NCBI GenBank assembly: GCA_964487915.1 | Contig: CAZASN010000002.1 | Span: 310,001 to 374,000, forward strand | Origin: Proruminimicrobium sp964487915 | GTDB taxonomy: Bacteria > Elusimicrobiota > Endomicrobiia > Endomicrobiales > Endomicrobiaceae | Direction of reading: 5' to 3' | DNA: 64,000 nucleotides | Shown here: piece by piece, positions 50,962-59,947 of the stretch | How positions within the stretch are numbered: the first letter of the stretch is position 1 | Layout of the letters: each line of letters starts with the position of its first letter | Made by a program: the position numbers and the translations under genes | The notes under the pieces: generated by a model | What the model was told of the DNA's origin: nothing | Seen by the model: only the letters and a program-made list of their open reading frames with translations | Databases searched by the model: none

Positions 50962-52368
50962 ATCTGTTCCTTTTTTCAAATAAAGCTTAAAATTTTCATC
51001 CGTATTGATTGAAAATTTATTCAGCGTGTTTTTTCTTTCGATTATTTTTGAAATATAAAAATCCGCAAGACTCTGCGACTGAGAAATCACGATTGTTTTA
51101 TAGTTTCCGCCGTCGTATACGCCGAAAGTTTCGGGCAGTAAAAGCAGAACAAAAGGATGCAGATGGTAATGGTAAACCTGAAAAAAAACAGGCTGTGAAG
51201 TGTATACATTCAGTTCCGAATCGTATAAAACGTTTATTTGTCTGTTTGCAATAAAATAACCGTTAACATCCGATAAATATTTATCCCATATTCTTGTATA
51301 CTGTACTGAGTTTGCAAGCAGTAAAGCCAGCATAATAATATTTATAATTTTTATATAAACCGTATTTTTTATATTTTTAAAAACAATCAAAACAATCATA
51401 AAAGCCAATACCGAATAAAAACCTAAAGTTCTGTATGTATATCCGTCAGACGATTGAATATTGAAAAGAATGTCGTCAAAAATATTTACGCATGCGATTA
51501 TATATAAAAAATTATAAATTTTTACGTTTTTGATGTTTTTTCTTGTAATTGAAATAAATAAAATCAATAAGACCGATATGCATAATCTCAGTATTTTTAT
51601 CCCGTAAAAAACGCCTCCGTGCAGATATTCGTTTGTAGCCGCAAAAATGGGATGCAATATGTAATAACAGTTAAAAGTAAAAGCGAAAATTAACAATATG
51701 AAACTGTAAATAAGAATAATCTTTGCCGAAAGGCTTAAATTTTTTTCGTTAATATATTTTTTAACGCCTAGAACAAACAATAAGGGAATAAACACAACGA
51801 CCATAGGATGGCTGCTGACTGCAGCAACCGGAAAAATCAGAAGAGAAAAAATATTTATATATGACAATTTTTTAAAATCGGAATAATAATATATGACAAA
51901 TATTATCCACAAAAATAATCCCGTTATAAGATTTTCAGTCCATATCTGATAAATCATAAAAGTTACGCATATTAAAAAAGACAGAAGAATAATATCAAAA
52001 TATTCTTTTTTGTTTTCCGGCAGATTCAAGTAAATAATAACAAGAAAAAGCAAAGGCGAAAGGTATGATATCATTGTGAACAGATACAATAAAACGCCTA
52101 TGTTTAAAATACCGGCTTTTACCGCCAATCCTGTTGCTAAATGGGATAATATTGACGGGAAAAATCTTGAGTTGTACGGGAAATTATAAAAACCTTCATG
52201 TCCGATCCATATATTGCCGGCCGTAACGGCTTCCCAAAAATGATGTACGCCGTCTTCAATTAACCCTATATGCCTTGACGAATTTATCACCGATATCGTT
52301 GTAAGTATCAGAATCGTAAGTATAATTGAAAAATGATTTTTTATAAACGACAGAAATTTGTTTTTCAT
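50926..52368 (-). CDS. Polytopic membrane protein, possible GT-C glycosyltransferase
   Basis: 480 aa with about 10-11 membrane helices and a soluble C-terminal tail of about 90 residues. The first loop after helix 1 carries the acidic pair E-D in 'RHIGLIEDGVHHFW', the position where GT-C glycosyltransferases hold catalytic acids. Not confidently assigned to a named family. It follows rimI with a 4-bp overlap, in the recA transcript. Glycosyltransfer to a lipid-linked acceptor is an inference. Confidence 0.55.
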   Translation of the reverse strand: MKNKFLSFIKNHFSIILTILILTTISVINSSRHIGLIEDGVHHFWEAVTAGNIWIGHEGFYNFPYNSRFFPSILSHLATGLAVKAGILNIGVLLYLFTMISYLSPLLFLVIIYLNLPENKKEYFDIILLSFLICVTFMIYQIWTENLITGLFLWIIFVIYYYSDFKKLSYINIFSLLIFPVAAVSSHPMVVVFIPLLFVLGVKKYINEKNLSLSAKIILIYSFILLIFAFTFNCYYILHPIFAATNEYLHGGVFYGIKILRLCISVLLILFISITRKNIKNVKIYNFLYIIACVNIFDDILFNIQSSDGYTYRTLGFYSVLAFMIVLIVFKNIKNTVYIKIINIIMLALLLANSVQYTRIWDKYLSDVNGYFIANRQINVLYDSELNVYTSQPVFFQVYHYHLHPFVLLLLPETFGVYDGGNYKTIVISQSQSLADFYISKIIERKNTLNKFSINTDENFKLYLKKGTDLIDLQSYKKSG

Positions 52369-52802
52369 AAAATCAATTTCATTAAAAGGGCGTTGTCAGA
52401 GCCGTAATAATTTGAACGTATTGCGTATTGTTTAAATCCTGTTTTGTTATATAGATCAATTGCCGTTTTGTTCCTTTCGTTTACTTCAAGAAAAATCGTT
52501 TTGGTTTTTTTTTGTTTTAAATCTTCTATCGCATGCGTTAAAAGCGCTTTGCCGAAATTTTTGCCTCTGAATTCTTTTGCTACTACTATATTGAGTATTT
52601 CAGCTTCGTCTTCTATTAGTCTGTAAATTATAAAACCGGCGGTGAGCCCGCCGGTTTTATTTATTTTAAAATTTGAAAATTTATTTTTTGATTCGGCAAT
52701 AAACATTTTTTCAGACCAGTTGTCCGAAAAAGATTCTTTTTGTATCTCAAGAATCCTTTGCAAATCGCCGGCTTCAAAATCCAAAATACAAAAATTATCC
52801 AT
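52365..52802 (-). CDS. rimI: GNAT acetyltransferase, RimI-like
   Basis: 145 aa. 'EAEILNIVVAKEFRGKNFGKALLTHAIEDL' holds the acetyl-CoA loop (R-G-K-N-F-G-K-A), followed by 'IFLEVNERNKTAIDLYNKTGFKQYAIRSNYY', the RimI ending with N-x-x-A-I-x-L-Y. RimI acetylates the N-terminus of S18 in enteric bacteria. It sits two bases downstream of recA. Confidence 0.85.
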   Translation of the reverse strand: MDNFCILDFEAGDLQRILEIQKESFSDNWSEKMFIAESKNKFSNFKINKTGGLTAGFIIYRLIEDEAEILNIVVAKEFRGKNFGKALLTHAIEDLKQKKTKTIFLEVNERNKTAIDLYNKTGFKQYAIRSNYYGSDNALLMKLIL

Positions 52803-52804
52803 TT

Positions 52805-53857
52805 TTATTTGCTTTTCTTCTCGGCTTTTTCCGTTTTTTTAGGTTCCTGCTTTTCAACAGTTCCCTTTACAAAAAATTTTTCTCTTATAAAATTTTCTAT
52901 TTCGTCTGATACCGCGGGATTATCCTGAAGATACTGTTTTGCGTTATCTCTGCCTTGTCCTATTTTATCGCCTTTGTAAGAATAAAAAGAACCGGATTTT
53001 TCGACAATTCCGTTATTTGCCGCCATATCTATGAGATATCCGAATTTATCTATTCCTACTCCGAACAGAATATCAAATTCGGCCTGTTTGAAAGGAGCCG
53101 CAACTTTGTTTTTTATTACTTTTACCCTTACGCTGTTTCCGAGAATTTCATCGCCTTTTTTAATTGATTCGATTCTTCTTATGTCAAGTCTGACCGATGA
53201 ATAGAACTTTAAAGCAAGACCGCCCGGAGTTGTTTCGGGATTGCCCCACATAACTCCGATTTTTTGTCTTAATTGGTTTATGAATATTATGGAAGTTTTT
53301 GATTTTGATATAGTGCCCGTCAGTTTTCTTAAAGCCTGGCTCATAAGCCTTGCCTGAAGTCCCATGAAAGAATCGCCCATTTCTCCTTCAATTTCGGCTC
53401 TTGGCACGAGCGCCGCAACTGAATCTACTATTATCAAATCAACGGCGCCGGAGCGTATAAGTTTATCCGCAATTTCAAGCCCCTGTTCGCCCGAATCAGG
53501 CTGGGATATGAGCATATCGTCTATTTTTACGCCGAGTTTTGAAGCATAATCGGGATCCATTGCGTGTTCGGCGTCTATATAAGCAACTATGCCGCCCTGT
53601 TTTTGAGCCTGCGCGGCCACACATAAAGCGAGCGTTGATTTTCCTGATGATTCAGGTCCGAAAATTTCTATAATTCTGCCTCTCGGAATGCCTCCGATGC
53701 CTATTGCTATATCAAGAGGAAGCGCGCCGGTTGGAATAACGTCAACGTCAACATGGGCGTTTTTTTCGCCCAGACGCATTATAGCTTCTTTTCCGAAATC
53801 TTTTTCAATTTGCGACAGTGCCAGATTAAGCGCTTTTAGTTTTTCATCTTTACTCAT
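52805..53857 (-). CDS. recA: Recombinase RecA
   Basis: 350 aa. Walker A GPESSGKST at 67-75, 'VDSVAALVP' Walker B and 'INQLRQKIGVMWGNPETTPGG' L2-type loop. The C-terminal tail is short, Lys/Glu-rich. It drives strand exchange and the SOS response. Good promoter upstream; GGAGG before the ATG. No intein. Confidence 0.98.
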   Translation of the reverse strand: MSKDEKLKALNLALSQIEKDFGKEAIMRLGEKNAHVDVDVIPTGALPLDIAIGIGGIPRGRIIEIFGPESSGKSTLALCVAAQAQKQGGIVAYIDAEHAMDPDYASKLGVKIDDMLISQPDSGEQGLEIADKLIRSGAVDLIIVDSVAALVPRAEIEGEMGDSFMGLQARLMSQALRKLTGTISKSKTSIIFINQLRQKIGVMWGNPETTPGGLALKFYSSVRLDIRRIESIKKGDEILGNSVRVKVIKNKVAAPFKQAEFDILFGVGIDKFGYLIDMAANNGIVEKSGSFYSYKGDKIGQGRDNAKQYLQDNPAVSDEIENFIREKFFVKGTVEKQEPKKTEKAEKKSK

Positions 53858-53899
53858 TTTAATCCTCCGGTATTAATTTGCTGTTTTTTGTTTTGAATA

Positions 53900-53929
53900 A
53901 GCATACCATACAAAAGTATTAGTTGTCAA
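53900..53929 (-). promoter_or_regulatory. Promoter of recA
   Basis: On the minus strand, TTGACA (53924-53929), 18-bp spacer, TATGCT (53900-53905). The spacer holds the palindrome ATAC-TTTT-GTAT, a possible repressor site. Confidence 0.7.
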
Positions 53930-53933
53930 GCGT

Positions 53934-54830
53934 TTAATAATTTTCACGGCAGATTTCACGGTAATTGCAGTATTTGCAGAAAAAGCCGTTGTCTGTTTTT
54001 TCAAATAGTTCCTTGGGTTTGGGAATATTTTTTTCTATATCCGACAAATATCCGTACATTTGGAGAGTTTCGTCGACTATCTGTTTCTTTAAAATTTCAA
54101 GGTCATTTTCTTTTAATTGAACGCTGCTTTCGCTGTAAGACGGGCAAAGATAAGCTATTGCCGGAAGAATATCGGCGTATCCGGTTTCAAAATGGTAACA
54201 TGCCCAAAGAGCGTAGCCCATAAGCTGTTTTGAATGTTTTTGAATATCCTGTTTGCCGGTTTTCCAGTCAAGTATATATATTTTATCGTCTACCGGTATC
54301 AGATAATCAACTTTGCAATAGGCTTTGTATCCGGCGATTCTCGTTTCTCCGAAGCCGGCGGGTTCTATCACCCAGTTTTCGCTCGCTTTTAAAGCAGTTT
54401 CAAATATCCATCTGAGCCGTTCGCTGTTTAGAAAATTTAAAAGAGTTTTTTCAACCGCCGGATACAAATCGTCTCCGGTGACGGAATCTTTTTGTTTGTA
54501 ATATACTTCGGTAAACGTTTTTGCCGAGCAGTAAGCGTTTGTTTTTTCAAACGCATAAAGAAGAAATTTCTTTTTGTCTATCGGTTTTGAAGTTTTTTGC
54601 ATGCGAAGAAGCAAATCTCTTATTATGTCATGCACAATATTTCCGGTTTCAAGAGCTGAGGAAGTTAAAGCTTTTAAGCGTTGTATTTTATCAAAAGGAA
54701 TTTCTTTGTCAAATTTCGCGTAATAATCGTAAAAATACTGTCTTTTGCAATTGTTGAATCTGTCATAACGCGATACGGACCATCCTAAAATTTCGGTAAA
54801 AGGGAATTTTTTTATTTTCGGAAGTTTCAT
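53934..54830 (-). CDS. AddB/Cas4-type PD-(D/E)xK Fe-S nuclease
   Basis: 298 aa. Active-site layout H67, D175, D188-x-K190 ('YILDWKTGK') and Q202 is that of RecB/Cas4-like nucleases. C28 together with C285, C288 and C294 forms the split four-cysteine 4Fe-4S staple seen in AddB and Cas4. No CRISPR locus or helicase is near, so a stand-alone repair exonuclease of COG2887 type is more likely than Cas4. It ends 4 bp upstream of the recA -35 region. Confidence 0.85.
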   Translation of the reverse strand: MKLPKIKKFPFTEILGWSVSRYDRFNNCKRQYFYDYYAKFDKEIPFDKIQRLKALTSSALETGNIVHDIIRDLLLRMQKTSKPIDKKKFLLYAFEKTNAYCSAKTFTEVYYKQKDSVTGDDLYPAVEKTLLNFLNSERLRWIFETALKASENWVIEPAGFGETRIAGYKAYCKVDYLIPVDDKIYILDWKTGKQDIQKHSKQLMGYALWACYHFETGYADILPAIAYLCPSYSESSVQLKENDLEILKKQIVDETLQMYGYLSDIEKNIPKPKELFEKTDNGFFCKYCNYREICRENY

Positions 54831-54883
54831 AATAACGGCATTTTATCATTTAACGAGAGTAGTAATCAAACGTTATTTTTTAA

Positions 54884-54889
54884 TATAAT
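54884..54889 (+). promoter_or_regulatory. -10 box of a possibly leaderless gene
   Basis: TATAAT, 6 bp before the GTG at 54896; no good -35 box is visible. Confidence 0.35.
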
Positions 54890-54895
54890 AACGGC

Positions 54896-55879
54896 GTGAA
54901 ATATAATTTTAACATAACATCCGGTTTTAATAATATTAATGTTATAGAGGCATTAAAAAAAGCAGGCGCTACAGAACTTTACACGGGTTTTTTTGATAAA
55001 TCCGTAAACCATAAATATCCGATAGCGTTCAACATACTTAACAGACGAGGCGAAGACGCAAATTTTACCGATTGGCATGCTTTTAAAAAAGCTGTAAATC
55101 TTGCCGAAAAACTTAAACTTCCCGTATATATTACGTTTAACGGCATTTATACGGAACCCCAGTATAAACTTATAACTGACACAATAAAAAAAGTAAGCGT
55201 TTTGGACGGAGTAAAAGGCATTATAATAAATGATATCCCGCTTTTGCTTGTTCTTAAAGAAAAAGGCTATAAAAAAGAGATCGTTGTCTCAACGGGCGGA
55301 ACCGTTTTTAACCATCATGCTGTCTCCTTTTATAAATCACTCGGAGCGAAAAGAATAATTTTGGACAGACAGTTATCAATAAAAGATATTATTGAAATAA
55401 TAAATTATGACAAGACGATGCAGTATGAAATTTTTGCTTTCGGCGGGAGCTGTTTTTTTGTAGACGGTTTTTGTTCTTTTTTCCACTGTTCCGAAAATTT
55501 GGATTGTAACCGTAATATAATTAATACGTACAATGTTAATATGTGCGAAACGGGATGTCATCTTATTGAACGCAATATTGAAAAATTTTCGGATTATTAC
55601 AAAAAAAAATACGGGCTTAATTCAAAAAATTTTCTTGCCAATATGAATCATTCATGCAATTTGTGCTCTTTATACGATTTGAAAAATTTAAAGAACGTAT
55701 CTCTTAAAATAGTAAACAGAAAAAAATCAACGGTTTCTTTTGTTGAAGTTGTTAAAGAAGCGGCAGACGGTCTCGGAAAAGTTAAAACAAAAAAAGAATA
55801 TACAGGATTGTGTAAAAAAATTCTAAGAGGAAAGGGGCTTTTTAACTGCGACGGATCCCGGTGTTATTACAATATATGA
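54896..55879 (+). CDS. U32 family protein (first of a pair)
   Basis: 327 aa from GTG at 54896. TIM-barrel-like N-terminal half ('ELYTGFFDKS', 'LPVYITFNG', 'GIIINDIPLL') followed by a cysteine-rich segment ('CSFFHC', 'MCETGCH', 'CNLCSLY'). It resembles U32 proteins that bind a 4Fe-4S cluster. Known U32 members (UbiU/UbiV, TrhP, RlhA) do oxygen-independent hydroxylation or RNA modification, despite the peptidase name. Substrate not predictable. It overlaps the next gene by ATGA. Confidence 0.75.
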   Translation: MKYNFNITSGFNNINVIEALKKAGATELYTGFFDKSVNHKYPIAFNILNRRGEDANFTDWHAFKKAVNLAEKLKLPVYITFNGIYTEPQYKLITDTIKKVSVLDGVKGIIINDIPLLLVLKEKGYKKEIVVSTGGTVFNHHAVSFYKSLGAKRIILDRQLSIKDIIEIINYDKTMQYEIFAFGGSCFFVDGFCSFFHCSENLDCNRNIINTYNVNMCETGCHLIERNIEKFSDYYKKKYGLNSKNFLANMNHSCNLCSLYDLKNLKNVSLKIVNRKKSTVSFVEVVKEAADGLGKVKTKKEYTGLCKKILRGKGLFNCDGSRCYYNI

Positions 55880-56670
55880 AAAAGGAAAAAGCAAAAATAA
55901 TCAGTTCGGTTTCAAAAATCGGCTTATGCTCCAAATTTGAAAGAATTTATTTCGGCGATGAATTTTGCCAGTATAAAATTCCTTCGCTTAAAGATTTGAA
56001 TTATTTAAAAAGAAATTCAAACGGCAAAAAAATATCGCTGGTATTTCCGTATATATCGGAATATTATTTTCATAAAATTGAAAAACTTCTGAAATTCATA
56101 TGCGCCAATAACGCAATTTTTGACGAAATCGTATTCAACGACTGGGGTTTTTTTTATTACATAAGAAAAAATTATCCGGCTCTAAAACTGGTTATGGGCA
56201 GACTTCTGACAAAACAGAAAACGGATCCTTTCGCAAAAGATATTATTACGAATATGCAGAAGCCCGGCGCTTTAAAACAAAAAGTTTTTATTCCTAAAAA
56301 AGTGCCTAAGGAAACTCTTGAATATTTCGGCAGCATACCGGTAAATTCTCCAATATTTCACAAGTTTATGATTGAAAACAACATTGTAAGAATAGAATCG
56401 GATAATTTGAACTGGGACATGAACGTCAATTTACGCAAAAAAATCAAAATATCGGTTTATTTCCCGTACGTGAAAATATCAACGACAAGATATTGCGGGC
56501 AATTGAATATGCTGAAAAACAATTGCATCCGCCAGTGTGAAAAAAGCGCGGTTACGCTTAAAAAATACAGAACAAAATTTAATTATATAATCAAAGGCAA
56601 TGCAGTCTTTTTTAAAAATGCCAAAATTTCAAATATGCTTTTTGCCGACAGGATAGTTTACAATGACTGA
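55876..56670 (+). CDS. U32-like protein (second of a pair)
   Basis: 264 aa from ATG 55876, which overlaps the stop of the preceding gene; the upstream GTG at 55861 is rejected. 'DEIVFNDWGFFYYIRKNYPALKLVMGRLLTKQKTDP' type sequence (N-D-W-G, G-R-L-L-x-K-Q-x-x-D-P) matches the second member of U32 pairs of UbiV-like style. Cysteines are at 'RYCGQ', 'NNCIRQC'. Expected to act with the first U32 protein, by analogy with UbiU-UbiV. Confidence 0.7.
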   Translation: MKKEKAKIISSVSKIGLCSKFERIYFGDEFCQYKIPSLKDLNYLKRNSNGKKISLVFPYISEYYFHKIEKLLKFICANNAIFDEIVFNDWGFFYYIRKNYPALKLVMGRLLTKQKTDPFAKDIITNMQKPGALKQKVFIPKKVPKETLEYFGSIPVNSPIFHKFMIENNIVRIESDNLNWDMNVNLRKKIKISVYFPYVKISTTRYCGQLNMLKNNCIRQCEKSAVTLKKYRTKFNYIIKGNAVFFKNAKISNMLFADRIVYND

Positions 56671-57433
56671 AAAGAATATAGTTTCAATAATAATTCCGTG
56701 TTTCAACGCCGTAAAATATACCAAACAATGCGTTGAAAGCGTATTGGAAAATTCAACTTATCCGTATGAATTGATTTTGATAAATAACGGTTCAAGCGAC
56801 GGAACAAAAAAATATTTAAAAAATCTGAAAATAAAATCGGAATATCTGAAAAAACTCCGCATAATCAACCTTAAATCAAATTACGGGGTTGCAAAAGCCC
56901 TTAATATCGGCATATCAGAATCCTGCGGAAGATATGTTTGCTATATAAATAATGACGTTATAGTTACAAAAAAATGGCTTGAAGGTTTGGTTTATGCTTT
57001 GGATGCTGATAAAAATAACGCCGTTGCCGGAACGCTGTTCAATCCGTTTGAGGATAAAATATTTGTAAAAAAAGCCGAAAAAAATAAAAATGTAATAAGC
57101 GCCGCCGCCGATAAAATCAGACTGTCAAACCGTCATAAAATAAAAAAAGCAAAAACAGTCCACGGTCTTTGCATGTGCGTAAAAAAGAACGTGTTTAAAA
57201 AAATCGGATTGTTCAATGAAAATTTCTATCCGTGTTTCGGAGAAGATATTGAATTTTGCGAGAGAGTAAAAAAATACGGATATAAGCTTGTAGACGCGAC
57301 GGATGTTTTTATATTTCATTATTGGAATAAATCGGTAAGATCAAAAGAATTTGAAAAACAAAACAAAAATATTGAAACCGTAATGCAAAAACATTACAAA
57401 AAATTTAATATTCCAAAAAAACATAAAATTTAA
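56663..57433 (+). CDS. GT2 family glycosyltransferase
   Basis: 256 aa GT-A fold. 'IIIPCFNAVKYTKQCVESVLENS' opening, 'NNGSSDGTKKYL', metal-binding 'YINNDVIVTKKW' and 'CFGEDIEFCERVKKYGYKL' (E-D-x-E) are the usual rhamnosyl/GT2 motifs. It overlaps the U32-like gene by 8 bp, so it belongs to the same operon. The sugar and acceptor are unknown; a C-terminal polybasic tail may bind membrane. Confidence 0.85.
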   Translation: MTEKNIVSIIIPCFNAVKYTKQCVESVLENSTYPYELILINNGSSDGTKKYLKNLKIKSEYLKKLRIINLKSNYGVAKALNIGISESCGRYVCYINNDVIVTKKWLEGLVYALDADKNNAVAGTLFNPFEDKIFVKKAEKNKNVISAAADKIRLSNRHKIKKAKTVHGLCMCVKKNVFKKIGLFNENFYPCFGEDIEFCERVKKYGYKLVDATDVFIFHYWNKSVRSKEFEKQNKNIETVMQKHYKKFNIPKKHKI

Positions 57434-57435
57434 TA

Positions 57436-59415
57436 TTACCTGCCGAGAAGATTTTTTAAAACGCCGTCAAGCTTTTTGCCCAAATCGGCGCTTGTGCCTT
57501 TTGAAGCGTCGTTTAAAATTTCTCCGACAGTACCTATTACGTCAAAAGAAGTTTTCGGATTATCAGCGGTTCCGCCGATTTTCATTTTTGCGTATAATCC
57601 CGTGTTTACTTTTAAGTCTATGATGTTTTGTTTAAAATCAACAAATCCCGTTGTGGTAATCGTCGTTATCGGAAGTTTAAAATTGATATTTTTTGACGTC
57701 ATTTTACCGTTTGCAAACGCAACGTCAAAAAGCAGGCTGTCGTAATTTATGCCTTTTTTGCTTGATTCGTCTATTTTCTGCGATTGTTTTATGTTGTTAT
57801 TAAGGGCATTAAATATCATAAGAAATATTTTTGCGAATTTGTTTTCCGCCAGTTTTTCAACGTTTGTGATTGTTCCGTTTGAAATTCCGGCCGAAAAATA
57901 TCCGTTTGAATTTTTCATATTGGATGTAATTGATTTTAAAGATGTTTTAATATAACCGTTGCGCCCGTATAAGTAAGGAATTTCCAATAAATCTATGCTT
58001 ATGTCTGCGTCCAAATTTAAGTTGAAATCTGATGATTTTTGTTCCTTTTTTGGTTTTTCTTTTATTTCACCGTTTGGGTTGGACGAAATTTCTTTTATGA
58101 TTAATTTGTCCATTTTTAATTTTAACGCGAGATTATTCCCGGTATAAGAACCTGAAAATTTAAAACTTCCGCCGTTAAATACGCCTGAAGAATTTTCCAT
58201 GGAAATATTATCTTTTGAATGAATGACGGCTTTGAAATTTGTTGCGCTTAAATCCGTATACGGCGGATATTTAAAAGATATATTCGTTCCGTCAACATTG
58301 CCGTTAAGGTCTGTGTTTGATATTTTCAGTTTTGATTTTATTTTTCCGCTTATATTGTAATCCGGAAAAAACTCGGATATTTTATCAAGCGCTATATCAA
58401 TGTTTGTTTTTAAATTGTATTGCGGTTTTTCTCCGCTCCAGTTAATATTTCCGTAAACATAACACGTTGATTGCGGCAAAAGAAGATCAAACTGCAGTAT
58501 ATCGGCGTTTTTATTGGCCGCGTCAATGACTGTTTTTATTTCGCAGTCAACGGAAGGTATTTTAAATTTTGTTTTTGCGGTAAAAAAGTCTTTAAATGTT
58601 TCGGTATTGATGTTTTTGCAAGTTATTTTTAAATCAATTTTAGGCGTTGTTATATTTTCAAAATTTCCTGAGGCGTTTAATTCTGCGCCTTTATAATTTG
58701 TCTTAAAAGAAATTATGTTGATAAGAAGTTTGTCAAATTCCAAATCGTTAAGATTAATTTCGGACTGCAGATTTACGGGCAAAAAGGCGTCAATGTTATT
58801 TTGTTTATATTTGATGTTGAAAGATATTTCGCACGGGAATAATTCCGTAAACGAAAAATCTGAAATTTTCATGTTAAAATCCGAAATTTCCGTATCAAGA
58901 TTTAAAATATCGTCTTTGAATAATATAACTGAATTTTTTACGTCAAATTTATAAATTTTCAAAGGAATGTCGTTTTTTACGCTTTTTGCCTTGTTTTGTA
59001 CGTTTTCGGGCGTTTGCTCTTTTTTTGTCGTTATGTCGTTAAAATTAAATCTTCCGTTTTTATCTTTGTGCATTTGTATGTACATACCGTCAATACCGAG
59101 AGTTTGGACTTCTATTTTTTTGCGCAGCAAAGGTTTCAGTGATATTTTGAGAGTCAGTTTTTTTGCTTTTATAAAAGTGCCTTTTGCAAAAGACGATCTT
59201 TCCGAAAGAGCGAAATTCGTAAGATTTATGCCTATGATATTAAAGGATACTTTGTCGAAAGAAACTTCTCTGTTGAAATTTTCTTTTGCGTATGAAACGA
59301 TGTATTGCTTGATTTTATCCTGAGGCAGAAATATTTTTACGAAAACAAACGAAGCCAAAGAAAAAAGTAATCCGGCGGCCGCAATGAAAAGCATTGTTTT
59401 TTTGAAAATTTTCAT
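57436..59415 (-). CDS. AsmA family protein
   Basis: 659 aa from ATG at 59413-59415; the upstream in-frame extension to 59475 lacks a ribosome site. One N-terminal signal-anchor (about 6-25) is followed by 'YIVSYAKENFNREVSFDKVSF', the AsmA entry motif. A long beta-rich domain follows, with a C-terminal 'LKVNTGLYAKMKIGGTADNPKTSFDVIG' type segment of AsmA_2. Such proteins are thought to transport lipids to the outer membrane, akin to TamB. Convergent with the GT2 gene (3-bp gap). Confidence 0.85.
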   Translation of the reverse strand: MKIFKKTMLFIAAAGLLFSLASFVFVKIFLPQDKIKQYIVSYAKENFNREVSFDKVSFNIIGINLTNFALSERSSFAKGTFIKAKKLTLKISLKPLLRKKIEVQTLGIDGMYIQMHKDKNGRFNFNDITTKKEQTPENVQNKAKSVKNDIPLKIYKFDVKNSVILFKDDILNLDTEISDFNMKISDFSFTELFPCEISFNIKYKQNNIDAFLPVNLQSEINLNDLEFDKLLINIISFKTNYKGAELNASGNFENITTPKIDLKITCKNINTETFKDFFTAKTKFKIPSVDCEIKTVIDAANKNADILQFDLLLPQSTCYVYGNINWSGEKPQYNLKTNIDIALDKISEFFPDYNISGKIKSKLKISNTDLNGNVDGTNISFKYPPYTDLSATNFKAVIHSKDNISMENSSGVFNGGSFKFSGSYTGNNLALKLKMDKLIIKEISSNPNGEIKEKPKKEQKSSDFNLNLDADISIDLLEIPYLYGRNGYIKTSLKSITSNMKNSNGYFSAGISNGTITNVEKLAENKFAKIFLMIFNALNNNIKQSQKIDESSKKGINYDSLLFDVAFANGKMTSKNINFKLPITTITTTGFVDFKQNIIDLKVNTGLYAKMKIGGTADNPKTSFDVIGTVGEILNDASKGTSADLGKKLDGVLKNLLGR

Positions 59416-59458
59416 TCTGCCGTTATTAAACAAAATAAATATTTTTAAGTAAATACTC

Positions 59459-59487
59459 TTGTCCGGCTGCGCCAAAAAATGTATAGT
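59459..59487 (+). promoter_or_regulatory. Promoter of the coiled-coil gene
   Basis: TTGTCC (59459-59464), 17-bp spacer, TATAGT (59482-59487). Confidence 0.5.
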
Positions 59488-59525
59488 TTATTAAAAGGTT
59501 ATAAATAAAAATACGGAGAATCCCG

Positions 59526-59822
59526 ATGATAACGGAAAAAATTGAACAAATCGGAGCGGAAATTCAAAAATTGCTGGAAGAAGCGCTCATTTTTGAAAAA
59601 GAAAATAAAAATCTCAAAGAAAAGCTGGAAGTTACCGAAGAATTAAATAAAATATTTAAAGAAGAAGTAAAACCTCTTAAAAAAGAAAACAAACTTTTGA
59701 AAGACGATATCATTCGTATGGAAGAGAAAAACAAGTCTTTAAAAGAAAAAATAAACTCTCTTGAAGATGAAAAAGATAAACTGCAGGACGAGATATACCG
59801 TTTAAGAAGGCAGCTGCGTTAA
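59526..59822 (+). CDS. Small coiled-coil protein, ZapB-like in form
   Basis: 98 aa, essentially one continuous coiled coil from residue 5 to 97 with clear leucine/isoleucine heptads and Lys/Glu flanks. No other domain. Size and composition recall ZapB, a cytoplasmic cell-division coiled coil, but such sequences converge easily. GGAGA lies 6 bp before the ATG. Confidence 0.6.
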   Translation: MITEKIEQIGAEIQKLLEEALIFEKENKNLKEKLEVTEELNKIFKEEVKPLKKENKLLKDDIIRMEEKNKSLKEKINSLEDEKDKLQDEIYRLRRQLR

Positions 59823-59875
59823 AAATTTCAAAAATACTCTAAATAATTTAAAAGCATGCTTTAAAAAGACATGTT

Positions 59876-59905
59876 TTGATACAAATTTTATTAATTTGAT
59901 ATAAT
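59876..59905 (+). promoter_or_regulatory. Promoter of the LtaS/MdoB-like gene
   Basis: TTGATA (59876-59881), 18-bp spacer, TATAAT (59900-59905). Confidence 0.65.
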
Positions 59906-59947
59906 CTTTGGCAAAACTTTATAACTGTAAAACCGCGGAGATTCAAA

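Noticed and set aside
53934..54830. Cas4 of a CRISPR system
   Set aside because: The Fe-S nuclease layout fits, but no CRISPR array or other cas gene is present; a repair nuclease is likelier.
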